A DNA stretch of 64,000 bases from Heterocephalus glaber (taxonomy: Eukaryota; Chordata; Mammalia; Rodentia; Bathyergidae), in contig NW_004624734.1 of assembly GCF_000247695.1 (NCBI RefSeq), positions 11,205,699-11,269,698 of the forward strand, read 5' to 3'. The position numbers and the translations under genes were made by a program. Positions 42,402-53,900 of the stretch are shown piece by piece. How positions within the stretch are numbered: position 1 is the first letter of the stretch; each line of letters starts with the position of its first letter. The notes beneath the pieces were generated by a model. The model made no database searches, was not told where the DNA came from, and saw only the letters and a list, made by a program, of their open reading frames with translations.

Positions 42402-43652
42402 TCACACCAGAGAAACTATTCGGTATTTACACATCTGTGTCCTATTTATTTCACTTAAGAGTATTGCCTCAATGTGCATCCACTTAGCTATAAATGTCTC
42501 TAATTTCTCATTTTTTATGGCTGAGTAGTACTCCATTTTATAAAAAAAACACCACATTTTCTTTATCCAGTCTCCAGTTGATGGGCATTTGGGCTGTTTC
42601 CAAGTTTTAGCTATTACAAACTGCACTGCTATGAACATGGGTGCACATATATCACTGTGGTATGATTCTTTTAATTCTTTGGGGAAGATCCCCAGCAGTG
42701 GAATAGCTGGGTCAAATGGGATTTCCAGTCCTAGTTCTTTGAGGTGTCTCCATACTGATTTCCACAGTGCTTGCACCAGTCTACACTCCCACCAGCAGTG
42801 GAGCAGGGTTCCTCTTTCCCCACAGCCCCACCAGCATTTGTTATTGGTTGATTTCATGATAGCAGCCATTCTTTCTGGAGTGAAGTGGAATCTCAGCGTT
42901 GTTTTCATTTGCATCTCTCGAATGACCAGTGACGTTGAACATTTTTTCATGTATTTATTTGCTATTTCTACTTCTTTGTGTGAGAAATGTCTGTTCATTT
43001 CAGATGCCCATTTTTGGATTGGGTCTTTAAATTTGGGAGGTCTGATCTTTTGAAGTTCTTTATAGATTCGAGATAGTAGACCTTTGTCTGAGGAAGAGCA
43101 GGTGAAGATTTTTTCCCACATTGTGGGCTGTCTCTTCACACTGCTGGTGGTTTCTCTTGCTGTGCAGAAGCTTTTTAATAAGAAGAGATCCCATTTGTTG
43201 ATTGTTTGTGCTAGTTCACGGGCAACTGAGGTTTTGTTCATAAAATCTTTTCCTACACCGATGTCTTCAAGGGTTCTACCTAACCTCTGTTCCAGCTGGT
43301 TCAGAGTTTCTATTTTAATATTTAGATCTTTAATCCATTTTGATTTTAGTTTAGTGCATGGTGAGAGATATAGGTCTAGTTTTAATCTTTGGCAAGTTGA
43401 AGCCCAATTTTTCCAGCACCATTTATTAAAGAGGCTGTCTTTCCTCCAGTGAGGGTGTTTGGCTCCTTTGTTGAAGATGAGATGGCTGAGTGTGTCTGAC
43501 GTTGTTTCTGCATCTTCTAATCTGTTCCACTGGTCCTCAAGCCTGTTTCTTTGCCAGTACCATGCTGTTTTTATCACAGTAGCTTTGTAGTATAGTTGCA
43601 GGTTGGGGATTGTGATACCCCCTGCCATGTCTCTGTTACCTAGAATAAGCAT
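42402..43652 (-). CDS. L1 ORF2p C-terminal fragment, 416 codons
   Basis: This is an open frame of retrotransposon origin, not a host gene. It corresponds to the last part of ORF2p, after the reverse-transcriptase fingers and palm, and ends with a zinc-knuckle-like cysteine motif thought to help RNA binding. Its first methionine lies inside the ORF2 homology, so this is not a natural start. It sits antisense inside CCDC88C intron 3, and no promoter for it is visible. Expression is unlikely. Confidence 0.9.
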   Translation of the reverse strand: MLILGNRDMAGGITIPNLQLYYKATVIKTAWYWQRNRLEDQWNRLEDAETTSDTLSHLIFNKGAKHPHWRKDSLFNKWCWKNWASTCQRLKLDLYLSPCTKLKSKWIKDLNIKIETLNQLEQRLGRTLEDIGVGKDFMNKTSVARELAQTINKWDLFLLKSFCTARETTSSVKRQPTMWEKIFTCSSSDKGLLSRIYKELQKIRPPKFKDPIQKWASEMNRHFSHKEVEIANKYMKKCSTSLVIREMQMKTTLRFHFTPERMAAIMKSTNNKCWWGCGERGTLLHCWWECRLVQALWKSVWRHLKELGLEIPFDPAIPLLGIFPKELKESYHSDICAPMFIAVQFVIAKTWKQPKCPSTGDWIKKMWCFFYKMEYYSAIKNEKLETFIAKWMHIEAILLSEINRTQMCKYRIVSLV

Positions 43653-44999
43653 ATGAAATTCTGCTAGAACCTTTTCGGTGCGTGTATAACATTTCGGTCC
43701 ATCATAGTGATTTATCTGTTAGAGGTGCAGGTCTGACTCCTCCCCCATCCCCCTTTATGTAATTAATGCTTTCTGAAAATTTGCAGTATATTCAGCCACC
43801 CCAGGATGGCCAGCATCCTGTCATTAACAGTTTTACAAAGGTTTTTTATACCCTTGTATAAATAGTAATGTGAGTTTTGCTTTTTGTTTTTACTGGACAA
43901 ATGTTTGTTGAGCATGCGTGTAAGGACTATCTCTGGATCCCACCCTGGAGGCTGGAAGGTGAGGCCCCAGGAGAAGCGCCCTTGTGGTATCCCACCCTGT
44001 AGAGTGGAGGCTCCTATAGAGTGGGGTTGTCTGGTCCCCAACAGTGGCATCCCATTTTGAAATCACACCAGATAGCATGGCTGAATAATGCCTGCATTCA
44101 GCTCCAAACCTTTTTGCCTTGACTGAGATGTTCTCATGCTCTTCTCAGGGTAGACCCCTTTCCTGGAACCAACTAACCGTCCGTCTTAAGGACAGAGAGA
44201 TTTTCCTTATTGGCTTCAAGCAGACTCACTGGTCAGGAGGCTGAGTAAGGAAGGCCGGTGGGAGGCCCAGCTAGTGGGAGGCCTGGGTGTAGGTGCCAAG
44301 CCTGGCCATGTGATGCCATGGCTGCCAGCTGTCCCGAGCCGCGTGCCTACAGCCAGCAAGAAGAGCAGGTGCCAGGCTGGAGGGTGGAGCTGGCTCCAGC
44401 TGGAGGCCATTCTTTTCGAGCCCGGTCGCCCTCCTGCTCTGGGGCTTGCTATGAGGTAGCTCATGAGTCAGGGCACTGGGGCTGGGGTGAGCAACACTGG
44501 CCATGCATGACAGTCAGACCCCTTTGCACATCCGTGGGCCCGTTCCCTGGCTGCCCCGGGGAGCCGAGATTGGTCCTGTACAGATTGGTCTGGGAGTATC
44601 TGTTTTGACCCTGCATTTGACCCTGTGGAGGTGTTTACCTTGACATAACCCTATGACAGCAGTGTCAGCTTCTCATGACAGAGCTGCTCCCTCTGGCAAG
44701 AGCTGCCTAGAGTTTCTAGCCCTGTCAGGTTGGGCACATGGATGGCAGGAGCACAGGGGTTTAGAGTCAGATTGGTGGGGGGTCAAGACCCTGCTCTTCG
44801 GAGCATGAGTGTGTGATGCTGGGTCACGATGGATTTGTGTGCTCCCCTGGCATAAGGGGGTTTGGAGGGACCAAGCCAGTGTGTCACCAGTGTTTGCTGC
44901 TGTTTCTTATCTGCTGCTGGCCAGAGCGCAGGTTGGTGTGTGCGCTGGAGAAACAGGCTAGCATTCACGCTTGAAGTTCAGCACCCACGTACCCAGCAG

Positions 45000-45385
45000 C
45001 CCAACTCATTTTGCTCCCAGGTGCCCACCCAAGAGAAACTCTGGCACATGGGTGCTGGGAGACTGGTGCAAGAATGTTCTCTGCACTTTGTGTGCAGTGA
45101 CAGAACCTGGACACGGCCCAGATTCCCATTAGTGAAGAGTGGATGAATACACTAAGACACGACCGCACAATGGAATATTATCCAGCTGTCCAGGCAGATT
45201 AACTGCAGTAGCATGCAGTGCTGTAGATGAATTCTAGCCATACATAAATATTAGGTAAAAATAGCGTGCTCCCACACATCCCATAGAGCACAGTTTCTTT
45301 GTTCTAAAGTTAAAAGAACTAAAATGGATTTACTCTCTAGGAATATTCACAGATGGAATAAAACTATACAGAAAAAGAGGGCTGG
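45000..45385 (+). mobile_element. Old L1 3'-end fragment
   Basis: CCCAAGAGAAACTCTGGCAC, GAGTGGATGAATACACTAAG, GCACAATGGAATATTATCC and AATATTCACAGATGGAATAA follow a diverged L1 ORF2-to-3' UTR order. Non-functional. Confidence 0.6.
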
Positions 45386-45699
45386 GAATGTGTGTTTTGG
45401 AGGCAGGTTGTGGTATGGAGTGGGAGGAGGCCGGGGTGGTGGCCATCTGGTAGCTGTGGGTGCTGTCAGGGTCCTGGCCTTCGTTTTGGGTGGAGGGTTT
45501 GCAGGTGGTTATTAGATTGCAGAAAGTGGTTAAATGAAAGTGGGCCTTGTGTGGACCAAAGATGAGTGTCAGGAGCCAAGGATTATGCTCAGTAATTAAC
45601 CCAGTTCTTTGCATATCAGGCCCAACACCTCCTTACCCTGGTTGGTTTTAGCAAAGGCTGTGATGGCCCGGCACTGGCTAGGGGTTGGGGTGGAGTCTG

Positions 45700-45980
45700 C
45701 TTTTCCATAGTTCCCCTCTCCTGCTTCTGTCTGGTCACCACCTGTCTGTCCAGCTCAGGTCTCCCTACTCCATCATGCCTGCTGGCTGTTGTGACCTCAG
45801 CCTGCTTGTGGCTTTACTCTTCTTTAACTGCGCTTGTTTCCTATCTGTGTCACACAGTTAATGCCTTGTTATAAATGCCCTCACCCACTAATCATTGCCA
45901 CGTGTGTGCGTGTAGCTGTCTTACGAGATGGTAATTCCTACAAGGCCAGAGGTCAGGCTCTGGGTCTTCTTTGGAGGTGG
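45700..45980 (+). repeat. L2-like relic
   Basis: TCTGGTCACCACCTGTCTG, CCTACTCCATCATGCC and GATGGTAATTCCTACAAGGC look like an L2 3' part. Diverged. Confidence 0.45.
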
Positions 45981-47209
45981 AAAGCTGCCCCTTCCTGTGC
46001 CCACTCTGCCCTTCCTGTCCAACCCCAGCCTCCCTGCGGCCAGGCGGGCCGAGTGGCGAGGTGTGAGTAGTGGTAGTGGGGTTGGCCCTCCTTCTGGAGG
46101 CCTTCCTAGGACGTGGCACCTGAGCTTCTTCCCCTTCCCCCTCCTGCTGCCTGCAGTGCAGCATGAGGGCTGGGGCTCCAGCCTCCACAGAGAGACAAGA
46201 TCCAAAGAATGTGGGCCTCGACACCCCAGACAGGAGCTCTCATAGCAGCTTTGGTCTGCTGGCTTCTCATAAACTTGAATCTCATGTTAGTTGCTTTTAG
46301 GTCTTTTGTTACTCGAAGCTGAGCATAATTCTCAGCGATGGATTATGCAGCCCCCCCACCCAAATGATTCTTAGCATTGCTGGATATGCAATGATTATAC
46401 CATGAATTCTGTGGGTTTAAAAGGCAGCAGAATCTTGAGTTGACTTCTAGACTTTTTAGGACCATTTTTTTTAAGCGAGAGACCTGAAGGTCCTGGGCTC
46501 TTAGATCCCATGTTCTGCCCACTCTCAGGTGAGCCCAGCATGTCACTTGACCCCTCTGAACTTCCTCTTGGTTGCTAATTTAGTGAAGTAACAAACACCT
46601 GCTGCTGCTCTTGTGACACGGAGTGTCACCATCGGGACCCTGTTCACCAGCGTGAACTGTCATCTCCACAGCAGCCTACGAGGCCAGAGGAAAAATTCGT
46701 CTCGCTTGCCTGAGCATCGCGTCGACACACAGGCATGCGCTGCTGGGTTCCCACAGCACTCACCCTTTCCCAGCCTGATGCTGCCAGCCATCTGGCCACT
46801 GTCCCTCTGCTCCTTAGAGGGCTCAGGAGGGACAGTCAGGTGAGAGAGCTGAGCTGGTCTGTGCAGGTGGGGTGCTCTGTCTTGGCTTTGGTTTGTCTTT
46901 ATCTTCCTTCCTCTCGGAACAGTGTCTCCTTGGAGCTGTTACCCGGGGACTGTCTTGCCCTCGGCTTATTTTCCTGGCTCCCGCTAGCTAGGTGGCCGTG
47001 GTCACTTTGGAATGCTGGCCTCGGGGGGTTGGCGGTGAGTGCCTCAGCAGTGTAATTGTTGGACAAAGTCCCTTCCCATCTTGGCTGGCCTGGTGGGAGG
47101 GCGCTGCCCAGGAGAAACACTGCCCACGCTTCTGTGGCTCTCCTCCCTGTCCCCTGGTGGGAGATGGCTCAGGGTGACCGGCACTGGCCTCCAGCACTCT
47201 TCTCCTGCC

Positions 47210-47395
47210 CCAGTGTCCCTCCAGGGCTTCCTTCCCGACTCTGCTTGCTACCTAATAAATACTGTGAGCTCCATCTCAGTTCCCAGAGGGCAAGGGTCCT
47301 GTCTGCTTCACCCACCATCACATCCCAGCTCCTAGTGTACTGCCTCAAACTGATCAGGATCCAGGAAGTACTTGTTGAATGAAAGAAGACATGAA
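47210..47395 (+). repeat. L2 3'-end relic
   Basis: TAAATACTGTGAGCTCCATC, CAGAGGGCAAGGGTCCTGTC, GTACTTGTTGAATGAAAGAA follow the L2 3' end order, including its terminal TTGAATGAA. Confidence 0.7.
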
Positions 47396-47397
47396 CA

Positions 47398-47575
47398 ATG
47401 GGTTGTGGTGGTGTACACCTGTAATCCCAGCACAGTAGAAGGCTGAGGCAGGAGGGCTGCAAGTTTGAGCCCATCCTGGGCAATTTAGACTCTTATCTTC
47501 CTGTCTTTAAAAAAACAAAGGCTGGAGTTGTAGCTCAGTGCAAAGACCTTGGGTTGTGAATACAGCTCAAAAGAT
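47398..47575 (+). repeat. B4-like composite SINE
   Basis: GGTTGTGGTGGTGTACACC, GTAATCCCAGCACAG, GGCTGAGGCAGGAGG, then GGCTGGAGTTGTAGCTCAG. Confidence 0.85.
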
Positions 47576-48679
47576 AGGGACCAACATTAGGGAGGCAGAT
47601 GCCAACAAAGAGTCCTGCCCTGGTTTGATGTGTCACTGCCCCGAGACTCAGCTTAGGCTTGGGGGGCTCTGGGAGCACATGGTGTACTCACTGTAGGAGG
47701 AAAGCCTTCCTTATCATCTGCCTCTCCTGGGGACCTCAGCCATGAGTGAGCAGAGAGGCCTTTCTTGGCCACTACACTTACAGGGACCTCTCCATCTGCC
47801 GACGACTCGGGTCCCTTCCGGCACACATTCGGGCTGCGGGCTGCTGGCTCCCTGGGCTCAAGCCTCTCACCAAGCACACCAAGAATCCAGGGGTGGAAGA
47901 TGGAGACGATGTGGTGCGAGCTTGTGGGCCCTCATCGTCTGAGTCTCAGTTTATTCTCTGTACAGCTGGCACAGTGACAGTGCTGGCCCTGCTGAACGTG
48001 GCATGAAGGGTGCAAACTGCAGTGCCTTGGACTAGAGACTGGCGATGCTAGGCGCTCAGCAGTGTTCGAGGTTGAGTCTTCGAATCTTGTTCTGGCTGGA
48101 GGAGCTCCCTTGCAGCCGTGCTGGCGGCAACTGTCATCTGCTCTCTTCGGCCACGGGGTGCACTTACACACTAACCCTGAGGTTTGGAGCCATTTGTCAG
48201 ACAAGCTGACAAATGACAGCTGAGCCTCCTGTGTGCCGGGCCCTGAAAGCTACTGGGAGCAAGATAGTCTGGCTCCATCCGGAAAGTAAGGCCGATGTAG
48301 CAGAACATAGCAGCAGTCCATAGCTTTGTAGCCAGAGAATAACCTGTCTCTTGTCCACATCCCCTCCATACTTGGTACTACATACACTTTACAATGCCTA
48401 TCACGTCGGGGTTCATAAATAAATATCACCGGATCTTAAGTTCTGGCTCAGACATCACTAGTCAACCCTTGCATAGACCTGGCCTCAGAATCCTTCCCAA
48501 TGCAGCACTTCAGGTAGCCACTACCAGAGCTACCTGTGCCTGGAACTCAGGCCTAAACCTTCATTGTAACCCTTGCTCCTGGGAGAGCTCCTTGTGCCCT
48601 TTGTGTCTTTAGAAAGGTCACAGCAGACACTGTTAGACTGTTGGGAACACCTGGGCCACCTTGCTGACAGCGTGTTCGG

Positions 48680-48990
48680 GTGTGAGTCCTTCCCACCTGC
48701 TTGTCCCTCTGCCTAGAACCCTCTAATTCTGCATCTACACCTGTTTCACACCCTCCCTGCACGTGTGTCTCCTTACATTGAGGGCCCTCTTTGAGCCGGT
48801 GCCTGTGATGGCTTTGTGTCCATCATGGTTGTCTCAAAAGTTGCGCTTTGTCTTCTCAGCTTTATTTTCTGCTCACTCACTTAGGACTTCCTAGCACAGA
48901 CACACTCCATGTATTTGTTTACCCCTTCACCTCCCTCCTTTATTACAGTGTCCTGAGGCATCAGCCATATCTATGGATCGAATGGACCTT
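48680..48990 (+). repeat. L2-like relic
   Basis: TGTCCCTCTGCCTAGAACCC, CACACCCTCCCTGCACGTG, ACAGTGTCCTGAGGCATC resemble L2 3' sequence. Diverged. Confidence 0.4.
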
Positions 48991-49969
48991 GCATTATCAG
49001 GTAGCTTGTGATCTAACTGGTTCCGCCTGCCAGAGTTAGGACTAGAGGCATTAGACAAAGTGTCTGGCTCAGCTTCTGGTTTATTAGGTCCTCTGATTTA
49101 TCACTGTTCATCCTTTGCACCATGTGTTTAGTTTGAGGTCCTGAGGCCTCTCTTGTCACAAGGCTGTTCTCCCTGCAGCCAGTTCTGGGTTAGCAGTTGG
49201 CTAGCAGTTGATGGGTGTCTGGTGTGGCCCAGCAGGTGAACTTGCCACAGTGCCCGCCCTGGGGACCCTGAGTTCCCAGTGAGCAGGAATGCAGGTTACA
49301 CTCAGGCAGGATAAAGGAGGGGCTTGGGGCTCCCTGACAAGGAAGTGGTTATTGTCAACAGAAGGTTAGAGGGAGGCTCTGGGTAGGGCTTGCAGGTGGA
49401 TGTCATAGGACAGAGGACTGTGTCCGGTGGGGGCCAGAGGGTAGGCTGGCTGTTGAGTCACCACCAACCCCTGCTCATCCCCACAGCCTGGCCGGGGGCC
49501 CCGGAAGTTGATAACATCTGTTGAGATTTCACTTCCTGCTGAGTTATTTTACTCAAGAAACTTGTCATCTCTTAACCTTCCTCTTCTCCGGTTTTTCGGC
49601 TGTGTCTCGAGTTGCTTTCCTAGTTTCCTGCTAGAGAATAAATTTTCAGTGATGGAACAGTTTCTTGCTCTCTGAAAGATGTCCGCAGTGGTTTGTCGGG
49701 TGGGCCTGCTGGGGCGTATTCTAACTCTGCTCACTCACCCACTGGAGGATGGCAGCTCCCTCCCTTCCTCTGATCCTGCAGAGCTCCCTGCTTCTCTCCA
49801 GCCTGTGCCATTCATCCTCCCGGGCACAGAGTCAGACACAGGGCCAAGCGGGCATCACTAGTCAGCCGTGCCTGCGGACCTCTGAGCTCAGACCCCATGG
49901 TCTTCTGTGTGAGTCCGGTGTCTGCAGGCCCTGGGGACTGGAAACTACCCCTGATGGTGCAGTAAGCAG

Positions 49970-50022
49970 ACGTACGTGTGTGTGTGTGTGTGTGTGTGCG
50001 TGTGCGTGTGTGTGCGTGTGTG
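49970..50022 (+). repeat. Alternating purine-pyrimidine tract (TG/CG)n
   Basis: About 53 bases alternate strictly, beginning ACGTACGTGTGTG and containing several CG steps. Confidence 0.9.
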
Positions 50023-50727
50023 TTTCCATTTCCCATTGCACCAGGGGAGAAGAGAGAAGAAAGTGCCAGCAGATGCCTGGGCTCGGGCCTTCCTCCTTCA
50101 TGCTGGGCCCAGGGTGATAGAGAAGAAAGGGGGTGCAGGAGGATCTCTGTGTTTCTGGGGCTCTGGAGTGGTTGCTGAGCCCCACACAAGTAGCCGTGCA
50201 CCGTCTTCCTTTGTGGGCTTCACTGTCTGGGGCTGTGGACTCTGCGTTTTGCCCACTGTGGAGCTGCAGTAAGCCCCTGAGCACAGAGGAACCACGTCCA
50301 GGTCCTGCCAGCATGGACTGAGATCTGATCATGTGCCAAGTATGGTGCTTGGTAGCCTGTGTGTTGGGTATGATGTCTGGCCACCTGGCAGAGGCTGAAG
50401 CTGAGGGCCAGCAGTGACAGGCCGTTGGTGCAGCTGGCACAGAGGACTCCAGAGTCACTGCAGTCATAGATGGGACACTCCCTGAGCAGGGGTTGTGAGT
50501 GCATCTGGTTCTCAGTTGTCGCCCAGGGACTGTGGAGGGCCTGGGTCAGTCTAGCATTTGCATTAAGAGACATGGGGTGGAGGGCACCTTCTGATTCTTG
50601 CTGTGCCTTTCTTTCTACCTCCTCTGCCCCCAGCTCAGCCCACACATCTGCACGTCTGCCTGCAGGGCATCTGCTCCTCATTCTTTCCAAGTTATGTCAG
50701 GGCCACCTCCTCCTTGGAGCCTGTATT

Positions 50728-50935
50728 TGTCTGTTTTGTGTTGTTGCGACAGAATACTGGAGGCTAAGTACTTTGTGGAGAAAAGAGGTCGATTTAGCTC
50801 ACATTTTTTGAGGCTGAAGTCCAGGGTCAGACAGCCCCATAGGTTTGGCCTCTGCTGAGGGCCTTGAGGCAGGTGTCACAGTGACAGGAGCACATGCAGA
50901 AGAAGTCACCTGACAGAACAGGGAGCAAGAGAGAT
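50728..50935 (-). mobile_element. MaLR-type LTR fragment
   Basis: TTTGTCTGTTTTGTGTTGTT, ACAGAATACTGGAGGCTAAG, GGGAGCAAGAGAGATTGC match in order the reverse of an MST/THE-like LTR 3' half. Noncoding relic. Confidence 0.6.
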
Positions 50936-53900
50936 TGCAGGTGTTGTCACTCTTGTCTGTGTCCACAGTCCCCAGGCAAGCACACTGTTACCCGACAGTG
51001 CCCAGGATACCTGGTGGCATATGTGAAATGAAAGCCAGCCCATCTGCTAGGGGCAGACCCCTGCCCCAGGGCACTGGGCATGGGGACCTTGCTTTGGTGC
51101 CCAGTCCTGTGGTGCTCAGGTGGTGAGGCCGGGGTTCAGGCTGTGGCCTGGGGCAGTGGGCTTGCTGAGCTTCCCTGCCTGCCTTTCCTGCCTCTCAGGT
51201 CCTGGCAGGCCATGTGGTTTGTGCTGCCACCTGCGGGGGAAGCTCCCGAGCACACGCTGCCACTCCTGCTCCTACTTGCACCCCGGGAGTGAGGGAGTGA
51301 GGGATCGAGGGCAGCCTCATCAGGCAGTGTGTGAGGGCAGGGTGCCAGTTGGGGATGCCCCAGCCCTGCCCTGGATGGGTGAGGGGGCATCCCGTTTCCA
51401 CCAGGGATGCACCCCCCAAGCTGTACTCTGGCCACGCTAACTCTGCCCTGCCTCGCCCACTCATCAGCAGAAACATTGGCTTTTCCAGAAGCTCAGAGAG
51501 TCTACGACCACTGAACCATAGCAGTCAGTCAGATTTTTCATGGCCATGAAATCCAGCTCCTCATATCAGCCTCAGCACTGACTGTTGCTTTTGCCTGGAG
51601 GGCTGACTTAGCTGGGTACAGAGAACAGGGTCACCCAGATCTTGAAGTTTGAGGATGGGACCCTCTTAGCCCTCCTTCCCCTCCCCTCTCCTGGCCTAGT
51701 CCTTAGTCTGAGTACTCCCCAGCCCACTGGAGCATGGCCCTGGCATGTCATGGGTCCCAGGTGTCTGTGGCATGGTACAGAGCCTTGGGGTAGCTCTCAG
51801 GAGACCTGGTTTCCCCACCCCAGGCAGCTGTCTCCCAGAACTGAGGTAATCTCTGAGGCTCTTCTGTTCCCCACTGTGCCCTGCTGTTGACTTGGCTGTG
51901 TGCATGATTAGTGTCCCCTTACTGGCCCACCCTGGGGCCTGCAGCGCCCCCTGTGGTTGCTGGTGGTATCACTGCAGCCTTGATCAGTAAGATCCAACTC
52001 TGGCTGCCTGTGACCTGATGTGTGGCAGAAGTTCTTTTCGGAAGACACAAACCCTGCTGTGCCCAGCTTCTGCCTCAGTGCCCCCATCACTCTGGCCACG
52101 GTCCTTGGTCCAGAGGCTCAGAACAGGTGCTGGGTGGCATCAGGTAAGACATCTGTACACCGAGCAGCCCTGGGCACCACCCAGGGCAGGTGTTCCTGGG
52201 GGCTGCTGGTACCCTTGAGGCCCATTCCTGCCCGTTCCCCTGGGTTCTTCCTGGACGTGTGGCACATGCTGCCTGTCTGAGCTGGCACTCAGGCTCCTAA
52301 GGGACGTACAAGTGCTATGGTCCCGTCGACAGCAGCCTGCCCTTTTCCAGCCCCTCCTCCCCCTTCTGCAGGAGCCAAAGCTCCTTAGACACCATGGAGT
52401 CCCAGTCCTGGTCACAGGTGAGGTTGTGGCTCAAAAGTCACAGCAGGTTAAAGGCAGAGGCAGCCTCAATGGCTTTGCCCTCACTTGTGGGGTGGTGTGG
52501 GGGTTTCCAGATGCTGCTTCCCCACAGTTCTCAGCCACCTCAGTTTGGAGGAGATATTTCTTTCCTTTCTGTGAACAAAGAATGGGAGTATGTTAGTTTC
52601 TGTGAACACAGCCCAGTAGGACAGGCAGCTAGGAAATGTCCTGGGGAGGGGGTTTTCTGATTTCATCACCTAGGACAGGCCTTCAAATTGCTGGGCACTG
52701 GGACCCAGCGTGGCCTAATTAGGGGAGCCGAGCTGGTGCTCCCAGGCTTGTGCAGTTGGAGCTGGTTTCAGGCCCTGGGGACCCACAGATTAATTGAAAT
52801 GAGGTAGAACAGATGGATTGAGTCTATCACCAGCCTTCTGTGGCAGCCTCTTAACAGGAAGGCTCTTCATTACCCGCTGATTTTGCCACAGCCCCCTGTC
52901 CCATTCGGAGGGGCTGCGGGGCAGCCGAGGGGCCCCTGTGCAGGTAGAATCATAAGTACATAGCCTCCTGCGCCGGGCTTGGAGCAAGTAGCCAGGGTAA
53001 GCCATCGCTTACCTTTCCCCTCAGCAGCTAACTTAGAAAATTGTGCTCCTCCTGGTTGTAACATTCTCAGAAAAAGAGGACTGTGACTCTTGGTTTTGGG
53101 TTCAAGGGCCTGCTGCCTTCAGAAGGGGTGGTACAGTGGGAGGTGGGATTGGTTAGGCTGGGGTGGCAGGCTGTGAATGTCATGAGTCAACATTGATGGT
53201 GTGAGGCCGATGTCAGCTGCAGAAGGTGCCCAAGTTTGGGCCACAGGGAGATAGCATGGTATGGGACGAGCTCACCTTTCCATGGATCGTACCCTGCAAC
53301 CCTGTTACCAGCATTGAGTTGCAGGTCCCCTGACTGGACATGCTGTCCTGGGAATGTTGGGAGAAAAAGACGGGAACCTCTCTGGGGTAGGGTGTTTCTA
53401 GGGAGGAAGCATGAGGTAGGTGGGTTGGTTGGTTGCCAGTGCTACATTGTTAGGCAGTTTTTGTTTGGCCAGTGAGTTGTTGAAGTTGTATTCAAGGAGC
53501 CCTCTTGGCCAAATCCAGGCAAGAGGTTTTGAGATGTGACATGGAGGAGCATTGAGAGAAGACAGCCCGAGCATCAATACTGCAGTGTGTGCAAAGGATC
53601 CTGGATACTCCTGCTGGCTGCAGAAGTCTCTGGGGTCCCTCATGCGTTTCATCTGCCTGCACTGTAGCTAGCATTGTGTGGTTTCTGGAGAAGTTATCAT
53701 GTGGGGTGGTCTAGATATCTCTTCTCCTAGAGTGCCACAAAAGGTGTTTGCATACATGTGAGATCTTCTCTGTTGGAAGTCACTTTTCTATTATAGGAAG
53801 TTAGAATTAACCTTGTTTTGCAGTTTGTTCATAAAAGGATCACATTTGGGATTTTACAGTCAGAAAGCCTTTGCGTTTGCATTCAAACCAGCATTGCAAA

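Larger units (their letters stand above)
41820..43690 (-). mobile_element. 5'-truncated L1 retrotransposon with intact ORF2 C-terminus
   Basis: The element reads 3' to 5' on the + strand: poly-T at 41822-41832, a 3' UTR of two tandem units (41841-42103 and 42104-42380), then ORF2 from its stop near 42400 upward. The 416-codon frame 42402-43652 covers the ORF2 region downstream of the reverse-transcriptase core. It carries [19 protein letters not shown] and [13 protein letters not shown] blocks and a C-terminal CX3CX7HX4C cysteine motif at residues 273, 277, 285 and 290. No stop or frameshift interrupts it, so the copy is younger than the other L1 fragments here. The endonuclease, the reverse-transcriptase core and ORF1 are missing, so it cannot move itself. 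The exact 5' breakpoint (43,655-43,720) is uncertain. Confidence 0.93.

Noticed and set aside
42402..43652. The 416-codon frame as a novel host gene
   Set aside because: Its blocks and C-terminal cysteine motif are those of L1 ORF2, it has an L1 3' UTR and poly-A, and it lacks its own start.
49862..50690. Minus-strand frames with His/Thr repeats
   Set aside because: The HTHTHT stretch is the translation of the TG/CG microsatellite.
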